From NCBI GenBank assembly GCA_041392805.1, contig JAWKLJ010000002.1:635001-699000 (forward strand): a DNA stretch of 64,000 bases. Direction: 5' to 3'. A model generated the notes under the pieces. The model was not told the origin of the DNA. It ran no database searches and worked only from the letters and a program-made list of their open reading frames with translations. Origin of the DNA: Saprospiraceae bacterium (GTDB taxonomy: Bacteria > Bacteroidota > Bacteroidia > Chitinophagales > Saprospiraceae). Positions 1-8,242 of the stretch are shown one piece after another (positions within the stretch are counted from its first letter, which is position 1; each line of letters starts with the position of its first letter). The translations under genes were made by a program, and so were the position numbers.

Positions 1-1061
1 TTTAGGTTTTCAGCAAAAGCAGGATACTCCTTTTCAAGGGTTTCTTCGGCTAGGTTTTCGTTGCTTGTGCTCAACCACCGCTTCAAAAATGCATCAGGAA
101 GTTGAAGTGCATTTTGTTCTAAGAGAACCTTTTGAATATCTCGGAATAAAAGGGCTTCTGATTGAGCTGTATAGGAATTAGCAATGTCTTCTCTCAGCTT
201 AGTTCTAAAGTCTTCCTCTGTGCTCACTACCTCAGGACCAAACACCTTGTCAAAAAAAGTTTGATTGAGGCTGGCCTTTTCTGCCCTGCTTATTTTGGTG
301 ATTTCTGCTTCGAAAGTATGGCCTACCTCCCGCTCATCTTCGTCTGTAAGGCCCAGGAAATACTTGCGTGCATATTTTTCGGTGGTATCTTTTTCCAGTT
401 CAAATGGATTAATCGTCAATCGATGGCCCAACCCTTTATGTAGCACCGCTTCTTTTACCTCGTCTAACAGTCGCTCAACCAGGACCCCAAACTCATGGCT
501 AACCCCATCCGTTTTAGGAGCATCACCGTCCACTTCGGTGATTTCTAAAGTAATAATGTCTTTTTCCTGGATGTCTTCCTCGGGGAAGACTTGTTCACTG
601 TTGCGCAGCAATAGGTTTTGCACTTCCTCTTCCACCTGCTCATCTCCAATGGTTACGACGTACTTTTCAAACGTACCATCCAGCCCTTGTACTTCGAATT
701 GTGGCGAAAGGCCAATATCGAATTTGAAGGAAAAATCATGGAGTTCGCGAACATCAAAGCTGACTTGTTCCTGTGTATCCGAAGGAATCGGCTGACCCAG
801 TATTTCAAGCTTGTCATCAGCCAAATATTCGCTCAGTTCTTTCTGTAAAATCTTATTGATTACATCACCTAAGACAGCCTTGCCAAACATTTTTTTCAAA
901 ACACCTGTGGGGGTTTTACCTTGACGGAAACCCTTGATGCGCGCATCTTTCCGATATTTTTGGAGTTCCGTATTGAAACTAGGTAAGTAATCGTCTGTTG
1001 GAATTGAAACCGTAAGAACGGCATTTAAATTGTCAATATCTTCTCTGACAACTTGTGGCAT
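1..1061 (-). CDS. tig: Trigger factor (ribosome-associated peptidyl-prolyl isomerase), 3' end outside the window
   Basis: Ribosome-bound chaperone that meets nascent chains at the exit tunnel in the cytoplasm. The reading frame starts at the ATG complementary to 1059-1061 (MPQVVREDIDNLNAV...) and stays open to the window edge, giving about 353 of the roughly 430-450 residues usual for the family. The N-terminal ribosome-binding domain has the signature region FRQGKTP near residue 45, matching the GFRxGKxP loop that docks on L23. The middle part fits the FKBP-like PPIase domain, and a helical C-terminal part begins before the edge. It lies on the minus strand downstream of tRNA-Leu. The stop codon is not visible, so the C-terminus cannot be judged. 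Confidence 0.93.
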   Translation of the reverse strand, partial: MPQVVREDIDNLNAVLTVSIPTDDYLPSFNTELQKYRKDARIKGFRQGKTPTGVLKKMFGKAVLGDVINKILQKELSEYLADDKLEILGQPIPSDTQEQVSFDVRELHDFSFKFDIGLSPQFEVQGLDGTFEKYVVTIGDEQVEEEVQNLLLRNSEQVFPEEDIQEKDIITLEITEVDGDAPKTDGVSHEFGVLVERLLDEVKEAVLHKGLGHRLTINPFELEKDTTEKYARKYFLGLTDEDEREVGHTFEAEITKISRAEKASLNQTFFDKVFGPEVVSTEEDFRTKLREDIANSYTAQSEALLFRDIQKVLLEQNALQLPDAFLKRWLSTSNENLAEETLEKEYPAFAENL

Positions 1062-1170
1062 AATAATCTATTTGAATTAAAACTATGGGAATTGATCTAT
1101 AAGGGTGGGTCTGTTTTAGACAAGCTAAGAACCAATAACAATTACCCAAACAAGCTCTAAAGCGCATTAC

Positions 1171-1300
1171 CGATTTCGCGATGCTACATCGGGATAAATT
1201 GCTCGTCCCTTAAGCCGAATTTGTGCGGGTGAAGGGACTTCCCGATTTTGCGATGCTACATCGGGTTCCCTTAAGCCGAATTTGTGCGGGTGAAGGGACT
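1171..1300. repeat. Tandem duplication of tRNA-Leu 3' end plus a palindrome
   Basis: A 34-bp segment at 1206-1239 is repeated exactly at 1267-1300. The second copy includes the last 16 bases of the tRNA-Leu gene (1285-1300) plus 18 bp beyond its 3' end. Each copy is preceded by a 23-bp palindromic unit (1171-1193 and 1243-1265, one mismatch) built around CGATG-CTA-CATCG. The two repeats differ by an 11-bp spacer. Duplicated tRNA 3' ends are typical of integration or recombination scars, but no integrase gene is nearby. Confidence 0.85.
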
Positions 1301-1366
1301 CGAACCCCCAAGCCTTGCGGCACTAGATCCTAAGTCTAGCGCGTCTACCAATTTCGCCACACCCGC
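1285..1366 (-). tRNA. tRNA-Leu, anticodon UAG
   Basis: Read on the minus strand, the 82-nt sequence begins GCGGGTG and closes with its complement CACCCGC plus discriminator A. It has a Leu-type D arm (TGGCGAAATTGGTAGACGC), an anticodon stem CTAGA/TCTAG with loop CTTAGGA (anticodon TAG), a short variable arm as expected for a class II tRNA, and the T arm GGGGGTTCGAGTCCC. The 3' CCA is not encoded. A TATCTTTGC box on the same strand at 1469-1477 is a plausible promoter. Confidence 0.95.
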
Positions 1367-1937
1367 AATCATTGAAACAGATAGGGTCGTTAATGTCATT
1401 AGAAACCCAAACTATCTCAAAATAAAAGCAAAAAATGCCTTAAAAAGTCTGCTTTCTTCAAAAGCGATGCAAAGATATAATCTTTTTTAAAAAAACACTT
1501 TTTTCTACCTGTTTTTTGGATGCAAAAAATAAATTTAAAGGGAAGTGGCAAAAGCTTTGGCCTTTCGATCAGGCCATAATGGAGAAAAAATACAAACCGA
1601 ATAGAATATCTTTGATAAGTAGGCCTAATCAAACAATAATTTTTACTAGCTTTGTAAAAGGCGGTTTTATTATCAACTAACTTTGTTTTTCACTAGAATG
1701 CACTAATCTTTTATCCCATCCAATATCCTTTTGGAAAGGTAGTTTATTGAGTCTACTTTGATCTTTGGCTAGATAATTTTTGTTTAATACTAAACACCTA
1801 ATCCTTAAGCAATTTGCTCCTGGACCCTTAGATAAGGATGCTATTTGCTATGGATAGGGCAAAGGAGTAATTTGACTGAAAAAGGCGGCATACAATTTGT
1901 AAACAATGATAGTAAAGCATCAACAACGGTAGGAAAT
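1367..1937. other. Intergenic region between tRNA-Leu and rsh
   Basis: AT-rich, with no convincing coding sequence apart from a possible upstream extension of rsh (1845-1937). It holds the minus-strand TAnnTTTGC promoter box of the tRNA at 1469-1477 and presumably the rsh promoter, which I could not pin to a clear motif. Confidence 0.6.
1469..1477 (-). promoter_or_regulatory. TAnnTTTGC -7 box for tRNA-Leu
   Basis: The plus-strand GCAAAGATA is TATCTTTGC on the minus strand, a full match to the Bacteroidetes sigma-ABfr -7 consensus. It lies about 100 bp upstream of the mature tRNA 5' end. No strong TTTG -33 element is seen. Confidence 0.5.
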
Positions 1938-4166
1938 ATGGCCGAGGTATTAACGCAACAAGAAGAGGAACTCCAGCTGATTACGTCAGCCTACAAAGAC
2001 ATGGTGCAGTCCATTAAATCTGAAATGGAAGAACTGGACTTGCAGAATATTGAGAAGGCATTTCATTTGGCGCTTCATGCCCATCAACAACAAAGGCGAA
2101 AATCGGGTGAACCCTATATTCTGCACCCTATAGCAGTGGCAAAAATCTGTGCAGCAGAGATTGGCTTGGGGCCTACTGCGATTATTAGTGCATTACTGCA
2201 TGATGTGGTGGAAGATACGGATATCACACTCGATGAAATACGAAATATTTTTGGTACCCGGATCGCCAAAATTGTAGATGGCTTAACCAAATTAGATGCT
2301 GCCTATAATGCCGAAAGCCCACAGGCGGAGAATTTCAAAAAAGTGCTGAGTACCTTGGTAGAAGATGTTCGGGTAGCACTTATCAAAATGGCCGATCGCC
2401 TGCATAATATGCGAACCCTCGGCTCCATGCCTCGTCATAAACAGCTGAAAATTGCGGCAGAAACCAGCTATATTTATGCTCCGTTGGCCCACCGCTTGGG
2501 CCTTTATGCCTTCAAAACGGAATTCCTCGATCTTTGCATGAAGGTGACCGACCCTACCAATTACCACGATATTGCCAAAAAATTGGCCGAAACAAAACGG
2601 TCCCGCGAGTCTTATATTGATGAATTCATTCAGCCATTGCGAAAAGAACTGGATGAACTGAGGGTGCCCTATCGCACCCTGGGACGCCCAAAATCTATTT
2701 ATTCTATCTTCAATAAGATCAAAACCAAAGAGGTTCCCTTCGAAGAGATTTATGACCTTTTTGCAGTAAGGATCATCCTTGATGTACCGCCTGAGAAAGA
2801 AAAAATGATCTGTTGGCAAACTTATTCTATTGTTACAGATGTTCATTTTCCGATTCCCGAGCGCCTAAAAGATTGGATTTCGACGCCTAAAAGCAACGGT
2901 TACGAGTCCTTGCATACCACGGTGATTGGCCCCAGAGGACGCTATGTGGAAGTGCAAATCCGAACCGAACGAATGAATGAGATCGCTGAACGCGGCTTTG
3001 CCGCACATTGGAAGTACAAAGGGATTTCACGGCAACCTGATGTCTACGAACGCTGGCTGGACAATGTTCGGGAGATATTAGATGACCCCAATAGTGATGC
3101 GGTTGAATTCCTTGGCGATTTCAGGGCGAATAACCTCTTTAATGAAGAAGTTTTCGTTTTTACACCCAAAGGCGATATGAAAATTTTGCCCAAAGGGTCG
3201 ACTGCACTGGATTTTGCTTTTAATATCCATACCGATATCGGCTACCATTGTACCGCTATTAAGGTCAATAACCGATTGGTCCCGATGGGCTATAAGCTCA
3301 AAAATGGCGATCAGATTTCAATCAACATTAATAAATCGCAAAAACCCAATGAAAGCTGGCTGAAAATGGTTATTACCGGAAAGGCCAGGTCCAAAATCCG
3401 CTCTGCCATGAAAGATGAACAGCGGAAAAAAGGAGAATTGGGGAAAGAAGCTTTAGATAGAAAGTTGAAGCACCTGAAGGTCGATTTTGAGGAAGGAGTT
3501 GAGAAAATCATAAAATTCTTGCGCCTCCCCTCTCGTATAGAATTGTATTTCAGGATTGCAACCGGACAAATATCTATCCAAGATATTTTTCGCAAATTTC
3601 ATGTCATAGGCGGGAAGTTACTTGAAATAGAATATGCTAAAGACACCGTACATGACCCGCTTCCATCAAAGTTGGAGGAAAGCAAAAGGAGCCCTAAAAA
3701 AGTAGATGGCACACCAAGGTTAATGATCAATGGAGAACCGGGCGATCGTTTTAATTATACTTTTGCAACGTGTTGTAATCCCGTACAAGGCGATCACATT
3801 TTTGCCTACCTTACTGCCAATGCAGGCTTGAAAATACACCGTTCTACCTGCCCCAATGCTTCCAACCTGATGAGCCATTATGGCTATCGCGTCATGAAGG
3901 CCGATTGGGCTTCTACGACAAACACTACGTTTGTTGCAGAGTTAAAAATAACAGGAATTGACGACGGACCAGGTGTCATTGAGCGTTTATCCCATGAGGT
4001 CTCTAATAAGCTCAGTTTGAATATTCGTTCCTTTTCCATTTCAGGACATGAAGGATATTTCAAGGGCAAAATCAGCCTTTTGGTGGCAAATACAGATCAA
4101 TTGAATGTCGCTATACGCGCCTTGCAAAACTTAGACAACATTTCAACTGTTTCTAGGGTAGAGTAA
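1938..4166 (+). CDS. rsh: Bifunctional (p)ppGpp synthetase/hydrolase, RelA/SpoT family
   Basis: Makes and degrades the stringent-response alarmone (p)ppGpp in the cytoplasm. From the ATG at 1938 (MAEVLTQQ) the protein has 742 residues, the usual Rsh length. The frame is open upstream to an ATG at 1845, but that 31-residue extension is low-complexity and family-atypical. Domains in order are: HD hydrolase with ALLHDVVEDT intact; synthetase with RPKSIYSIFNK, DLFAVRII, SNGYESLHTT and EVQIRTERMNEIAERGFAAHW; TGS (VFVFTPKGDMKILPKGST); and a C-terminal CC/ZBD plus ACT region (CCNPVQGD, with ACT at the end). Both catalytic centres look complete, so a dual-function SpoT-like enzyme is expected. The Fur-family gene follows after about 100 bp with its own promoter box. 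Confidence 0.95.
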   Translation: MAEVLTQQEEELQLITSAYKDMVQSIKSEMEELDLQNIEKAFHLALHAHQQQRRKSGEPYILHPIAVAKICAAEIGLGPTAIISALLHDVVEDTDITLDEIRNIFGTRIAKIVDGLTKLDAAYNAESPQAENFKKVLSTLVEDVRVALIKMADRLHNMRTLGSMPRHKQLKIAAETSYIYAPLAHRLGLYAFKTEFLDLCMKVTDPTNYHDIAKKLAETKRSRESYIDEFIQPLRKELDELRVPYRTLGRPKSIYSIFNKIKTKEVPFEEIYDLFAVRIILDVPPEKEKMICWQTYSIVTDVHFPIPERLKDWISTPKSNGYESLHTTVIGPRGRYVEVQIRTERMNEIAERGFAAHWKYKGISRQPDVYERWLDNVREILDDPNSDAVEFLGDFRANNLFNEEVFVFTPKGDMKILPKGSTALDFAFNIHTDIGYHCTAIKVNNRLVPMGYKLKNGDQISININKSQKPNESWLKMVITGKARSKIRSAMKDEQRKKGELGKEALDRKLKHLKVDFEEGVEKIIKFLRLPSRIELYFRIATGQISIQDIFRKFHVIGGKLLEIEYAKDTVHDPLPSKLEESKRSPKKVDGTPRLMINGEPGDRFNYTFATCCNPVQGDHIFAYLTANAGLKIHRSTCPNASNLMSHYGYRVMKADWASTTNTTFVAELKITGIDDGPGVIERLSHEVSNKLSLNIRSFSISGHEGYFKGKISLLVANTDQLNVAIRALQNLDNISTVSRVE

Positions 4167-4190
4167 AATGAGATTCTCCCTATATTTTCT

Positions 4191-4198
4191 TACCTTTG
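4191..4198 (+). promoter_or_regulatory. TAnnTTTG -7 box upstream of the Fur-family gene
   Basis: TACCTTTG matches the Bacteroidetes -7 consensus. Transcription would start about 60 bp before the chosen ATG at 4265, which argues against the alternative TTG start at 4196 lying inside the box. No clear -33 TTTG. Confidence 0.5.
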
Positions 4199-4264
4199 AT
4201 CGGTATTATTATTCCAAGCGAAGAGAGAATCCTGGAATTGTTAACCACTTTAGCAGTAAGACGT

Positions 4265-4750
4265 ATGCGGGAAGATATCATTAAAGAGGTAAAAAACATT
4301 TTTTCTGCTCATTTGGAAAGCAATAGCCTGCGCAAAACGCCAGAACGCTATGCTATCCTAGAAGAAATCTACAAGCGGGATGACCATTTTGATGCTGAAG
4401 CACTCTATATCCATATGAAAAATCAAAATTATAGGGTGAGCCGGGCAACTGTTTACAATACGCTGGAGTTGCTTGTCAATTGCGATTTGGTGAAAAAACA
4501 CCAATTTGGTAAAAACCTCGCACAGTACGAAAAATCATATGGCTTTAAGCAACACGATCACATTATCTGTGTAGATTGTGGAAAGGTCTTGGAATTTTGT
4601 GATCCTCGGATCCAACAAATCAAAAGTATGATGGGCGAACTACTTAAGTTCAAAATTACACATCATTCCCTGAATCTTTATGGCCAATGTGACGGTGCCT
4701 GCCCCCAATCGGCCGAAAAAAGAAAAGCACTGGAAAAAGTAGTAGAATAG
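4265..4750 (+). CDS. Fur/PerR-family metal-dependent transcriptional repressor
   Basis: DNA-binding repressor responding to Fe, Zn or peroxide. The 161-residue protein from ATG 4265 has the family's winged helix (SLRKTPERYAILEEIY, then VSRATVYNTLELL recognition helix). The dimerisation part follows with QHDHIICVDCGKVLEF and HHSLNLYGQC, the usual His-rich metal site. The structural zinc cysteines are CVDC plus the CDGAC pair near the C-terminus, in which the second pair is CxxxC rather than CxxC. A longer TTG-initiated form (from 4196) would overlap the promoter box. Whether it is Fur, Zur or PerR cannot be decided from motifs alone. Confidence 0.9.
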   Translation: MREDIIKEVKNIFSAHLESNSLRKTPERYAILEEIYKRDDHFDAEALYIHMKNQNYRVSRATVYNTLELLVNCDLVKKHQFGKNLAQYEKSYGFKQHDHIICVDCGKVLEFCDPRIQQIKSMMGELLKFKITHHSLNLYGQCDGACPQSAEKRKALEKVVE

Positions 4751-4778
4751 CTTGCGCTCAAATGATTATGGACAAATC

Positions 4779-5153
4779 ATGGATAATTACACCTTCCAAA
4801 TAATTAATGATATTCAAATTATCCAAGTAGGAAATTTAATAAATGAATTTCTTATAAAAGAAATTCTATCTGAAGCACAGGCAAAAATTGATAAAGGTTT
4901 TTCTAACTTTGCCGTCGATCTTTCAGAAATGAAGATCATGAATAGTGTCGGATTGAATTTTTTGATTATGCTCAAGAAGCGGACACACCTCGTAGGTGGC
5001 CGCGTTGCCATCGCCAATGCCCCTGAAAAAGTGCTACATTTGCTGACGGTAACCAAGCTTAAACCTATGTTTTATCTGACGAATTCTGTAAAAGAAGCCT
5101 TGAACGTTTTGGCGGAAGGAAAGCCCTTGGACATGGTTAACCACAATTTATAG
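4779..5153 (+). CDS. STAS-domain protein, anti-sigma factor antagonist-like
   Basis: Single STAS domain of 124 residues, as in SpoIIAA/RsbV partner-switching proteins. The ATG at 4779 (MDNYTFQIIND) is preferred over an upstream TTG. The phosphoacceptor loop reads MKIMNSVGLNFLIML. The serine that is phosphorylated in SpoIIAA is present, while the preceding Asp of the usual DSSG is Asn. The gene begins 28 bp after the Fur-family stop and could be co-transcribed. No partner kinase or anti-sigma gene of the RsbW type is adjacent, so its partner is unknown. A terminator-like hairpin at 5382-5418 and a MITE-like element follow. Confidence 0.85.
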   Translation: MDNYTFQIINDIQIIQVGNLINEFLIKEILSEAQAKIDKGFSNFAVDLSEMKIMNSVGLNFLIMLKKRTHLVGGRVAIANAPEKVLHLLTVTKLKPMFYLTNSVKEALNVLAEGKPLDMVNHNL

Positions 5154-5162
5154 GCAATCCTT

Positions 5163-5330
5163 TTAGAGCTTGTTTGGAGGTCGCTTTTGGAGATAAAAAG
5201 TGTCAATTTTTTGATGAGACAAGGCGCTTTTTGAAGTTCATACCCTTAGGTACGGACGAAAAAAGTAACGCCGTATCATCGAAAAAGGGATATTTTTTAG
5301 CCCAATGGGTGACCTCCAAACAAGCTCTTA
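5163..5330. repeat. MITE-like element with 18-bp terminal inverted repeats
   Basis: AGAGCTTGTTTGGAGGTC at 5165-5182 is the exact reverse complement of 5311-5328, enclosing about 128 bp of non-coding sequence. The outer flank continues to match with one mismatch (5163-5330). The right end plus 5 inner bases (5307-5330) recurs with one change at 63699-63722, so this is a dispersed family. There is no transposase. Confidence 0.8.
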
Positions 5331-5381
5331 GCCAAATTATTCATAATTGATGTGTTGTTTAAACACGATTACTAGCCAAAT

Positions 5382-5418
5382 AAAAACCTAATGGACTCCT
5401 AAAGTCTATTGGGTTTTT
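5382..5418. terminator. Rho-independent terminator, bidirectional type
   Basis: Arms 5382-5397 and 5403-5418 pair 14 of 16 positions with an A-rich 5' flank and a T-rich 3' end. It would end the fur-STAS transcript before purA. Confidence 0.7.
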
Positions 5419-5466
5419 ATAATTTTAAATCTAAGGGATTTTTACCTTATAAAATAACTTTTTTGT

Positions 5467-6753
5467 ATGGCAGTAGATGTTATACTTGGTTTACAATGGG
5501 GAGATGAAGGGAAAGGCAAAATTGTAGATTATTTAGCCCCAAAATATGATATAGTTGCCCGTTTCCAAGGTGGCCCAAATGCAGGACATACCTTGAAATT
5601 CGATGGCAAAAAATTTGTCTTGCATACCGTTCCTTCTGGTATTTTCAGGGAAAACTTGCTCAATTTGATCGGAAATGGGGTCGTCATTGATCCTATTACC
5701 CTCGAAAAGGAGTTGTTGGAATTAGAAGCATCAGGCGTCGAATATGCACAGCGCCTTTTGGTATCTCGAAAGGCTCACCTGATCCTGCCAACCCACCGCT
5801 ACCTCGACGCCGCCTCGGAAAATGCCAAAGGCGTAGAGAAAATAGGCTCTACCCTAAAAGGCATCGGACCTACTTACATGGACAAGACCGGTCGCAATGG
5901 CCTGAGGGTAGGAGATATCGAGCGGCCAGGTTTTATGGATAAATATGAAACCTTGAAGCAAAAACACCTTAACCTGATCAAACTTTATCCGCCTATTGAT
6001 TTTGATCTGGCTACGGAGGAAAAACGCTGGATGGCTAGCCTGGAAAAACTCCGTCAACTGCAAACGGTCGAGGGAGAATATTACCTCAATCGATTATTGG
6101 GTGAAGGTAAAAAAGTGCTGGCAGAGGGTGCACAGGGTACCATGCTGGATATTGATTTTGGCACATATCCTTATGTCACTTCTTCTAATACCATCACCGC
6201 TGGTGTTTGTACGGGATTAGGAATAGCCCCTCATAAGATTGGAGAAGTGATCGGGATTACCAAAGCTTATTGTACCAGGGTTGGGTCGGGCCCTTTTCCT
6301 ACGGAGTTGGATAATGAAGATGGCGAATTTTTGCGGAAAGAAGGTGCCGAATTTGGCGCCACCACAGGTAGACCAAGGCGCTGTGGATGGATTGATATGC
6401 CTCAATTGAAATACACGGTTTTATTGAATGGAGTCACCCAACTCGTTGTCACCAAGGTAGATGTACTCAATAAATTCAAAGAAATCCAGCTGGCAACCAA
6501 ATATAAAATCAAAGGCGAAGAGACTACGGAACTGCCATTTGATATTTGCGACATTGTTATTGAACCACTTTATGAATCTCACCCAGGATGGCAAACGTCA
6601 CTGGATGATGCCACCACCTATGAGGAGTTGCCCGAAGCTGTCCAGACTTATTTGGAACGCCTGGAAACTTATTTAGGGGTGCCTGTTACGATGGTTTCTA
6701 CCGGGCCGGAGCGACGAAAGCTCATCCTCAAAGAAGTAACTACTACGGTTTGA
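5467..6753 (+). CDS. purA: Adenylosuccinate synthetase
   Basis: Joins IMP and aspartate using GTP, the first committed step to AMP. The 428 residues match the family length. The N-terminal signature LGLQWGDEGKGKIVDYL carries catalytic Asp and His partners, with GGPNAGHTLKFDG following. STLKGIGPTYMDKTGRNGLR, EGAQGTMLDIDFGTYPYVTSS and TTGRPRRCGWIDM cover the IMP and GTP sites. The start is the ATG at 5467. It stands alone behind a terminator hairpin; purH is elsewhere in the window at 56.3 kb and is not linked to it. Confidence 0.97.
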   Translation: MAVDVILGLQWGDEGKGKIVDYLAPKYDIVARFQGGPNAGHTLKFDGKKFVLHTVPSGIFRENLLNLIGNGVVIDPITLEKELLELEASGVEYAQRLLVSRKAHLILPTHRYLDAASENAKGVEKIGSTLKGIGPTYMDKTGRNGLRVGDIERPGFMDKYETLKQKHLNLIKLYPPIDFDLATEEKRWMASLEKLRQLQTVEGEYYLNRLLGEGKKVLAEGAQGTMLDIDFGTYPYVTSSNTITAGVCTGLGIAPHKIGEVIGITKAYCTRVGSGPFPTELDNEDGEFLRKEGAEFGATTGRPRRCGWIDMPQLKYTVLLNGVTQLVVTKVDVLNKFKEIQLATKYKIKGEETTELPFDICDIVIEPLYESHPGWQTSLDDATTYEELPEAVQTYLERLETYLGVPVTMVSTGPERRKLILKEVTTTV

Positions 6754-6887
6754 TCCGGGGTTTGCATCGGGATGGGTACTGGTGAAAAATGCTTGTCCAT
6801 TGAGCCCAACGTGGGCTGTAGACAAAAAGAACGGTAAAAAAGCCCAGCATCTGGCAACACCTTGCCCGCTCCTTTGTTATAGCGGAT

Positions 6888-7526
6888 ATGGATCAGAACA
6901 TTAACAGCGAAAAGCGATTACTCCTGGACGAAATCATGGACCTGGAACGGTTCACCAGGATGAATTTGTTGAATACCATTTCCGGGGTGAAAGGAGCCCA
7001 TTTGATAGGGACCCTTGGCCATCGAGGGGTGCCCAACCTGGGGGTCTTTAGCTCTATTGTGCACGTCGGGGCAAGTCCGCCGCACATTGGGTTTATCCTC
7101 CGGCCATTGACGGTTCCCCGCCATACCTACCACAATATAAAAGCACAAGGCTTTTTTACCTTAAATAGTATCCAAAATGGAATACTCACCAAGGCCCATC
7201 AAACCTCGGCCAATTACCCAGAGGGCGTATCCGAGTTTGATGCAGTAGGACTCACGCCCCATTATTCCGACCTTCACCCCGCGCCTTATGTGCAAGAAAG
7301 TGCGCTCAAAATAGGATTGGAATGGGTGGAAGAATATCCTATCAAGGCCAATGGTACACTCTTTATCGTAGGAAAAGTCGTAGAGCTGATTTTCCCCACC
7401 TCCGCCATGGCACCAACTGGTCATATCGAACACGAACAACTGGATACCATGGCCGTTAGTGGTTTGGATACCTATTATCAACTAGGTGACAAGCAACGAC
7501 TTGCCTATGCTAGGGCCCCTAAATAG
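6888..7526 (+). CDS. Flavin reductase-like FMN-binding protein (DIM6/NTAB fold)
   Basis: A 212-residue protein resembling the flavin reductase-like split-barrel family, which binds FMN and often reduces flavins or acts as an oxygenase partner. Family-like stretches are SGVKGAHLIGTLG, NLGVFSSIVHVGASPPHIGFI (FMN-contacting strand) and HTYHNIKAQGFFTLN, with the conserved R preceding HTYHN. The C-terminus (LGDKQRLAYARAPK) is typical of the Bacteroidetes subgroup. The last 8 bp overlap the convergent membrane-protein gene. The substrate is unknown. Confidence 0.85.
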   Translation: MDQNINSEKRLLLDEIMDLERFTRMNLLNTISGVKGAHLIGTLGHRGVPNLGVFSSIVHVGASPPHIGFILRPLTVPRHTYHNIKAQGFFTLNSIQNGILTKAHQTSANYPEGVSEFDAVGLTPHYSDLHPAPYVQESALKIGLEWVEEYPIKANGTLFIVGKVVELIFPTSAMAPTGHIEHEQLDTMAVSGLDTYYQLGDKQRLAYARAPK

Positions 7527-8163
7527 CCTTCTTCGGTATAAAAATAAGTGGGAAAAGTATGGCCTGGAGGATGGTAATGATAACCCCAATTTCATCGGTT
7601 GTACCATGAGCCTCCCCACTCATTAACAAAATGGCCTGGATAGGTAGCGGAGCCAAAAGGATGTAAGCTGTAAGTCGGTTGCGACGATTCCAGGTCAGGG
7701 TAGATGGCTCCATGTGCTGATCCTTTCGAATAAGCATAATAACCGCAGCCAAAGCAATTAAGGAAATAGGAATAACAATAGCAGAAATGGAGATATGAAC
7801 ATCTAAGGTGTCTCCATGGAACATCGTATCTCCCTCTTTTAGAATGTCAAAAAGCAGGTTTCCAAAACTGATTAACCACCAAGCTGACAATAAGCCATAA
7901 AATACTTTTCGGTTTTCTAGCCAGTAAAAAGAATAGAATAAGGCCAGATAAAAGACCAGCATGATGAGTAAAAAGACAAACCCCATTTGGATACCCTGAC
8001 TTGATACAGGGATACCAAAAAAAGTTTGCCCCCAGCGATAAGAAGCGCCATCAAACAGGCATCGCAGTAGTGGTAGCCAAACCAATACATAGCTAATAGC
8101 TGAAAAAAAGAGTACAAAATTGAAAAGCCCATTTCGGGGCCGAACGGCAGTTAATGTTTTCAT
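7519..8163 (-). CDS. Integral membrane protein of unknown function
   Basis: Not recognised. From the ATG at 8163 (MKTLTAVRPRNGLF) it has 214 residues; a start 14 codons upstream at 8205 is possible. About six hydrophobic segments are visible (around FNFVLFFSAISYVLVWL, GFVFLLIMLVFYLALFY, GLLSAWWLISFGNLLF, SAIVIPISLIALAAVIML, LTAYILLAPLPIQAILLM and IITILQAILFPLIFI), so it sits in the inner membrane. It lies just downstream of the LytTR regulator gene on the same strand (79-bp gap), which suggests co-transcription and a possible functional pair. Confidence 0.7.
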   Translation of the reverse strand: MKTLTAVRPRNGLFNFVLFFSAISYVLVWLPLLRCLFDGASYRWGQTFFGIPVSSQGIQMGFVFLLIMLVFYLALFYSFYWLENRKVFYGLLSAWWLISFGNLLFDILKEGDTMFHGDTLDVHISISAIVIPISLIALAAVIMLIRKDQHMEPSTLTWNRRNRLTAYILLAPLPIQAILLMSGEAHGTTDEIGVIITILQAILFPLIFIPKKAI

Positions 8164-8242
8164 CAGTAGATTTTTTTTCTGGCAATCTATGGGCAAGCCA
8201 GCCATAAAGCCAGAAAAAATAACCCTTTGGGGTGAATTTTTC

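Noticed and set aside
265..795. Open frame of 176 codons on the plus strand
   Set aside because: Antisense to trigger factor; rich in Ser/Arg as expected for a shadow frame.
1171..1300. An integrated genomic island at tRNA-Leu
   Set aside because: Only the repeat is present; no integrase or foreign gene block next to it, and the neighbours are housekeeping genes.
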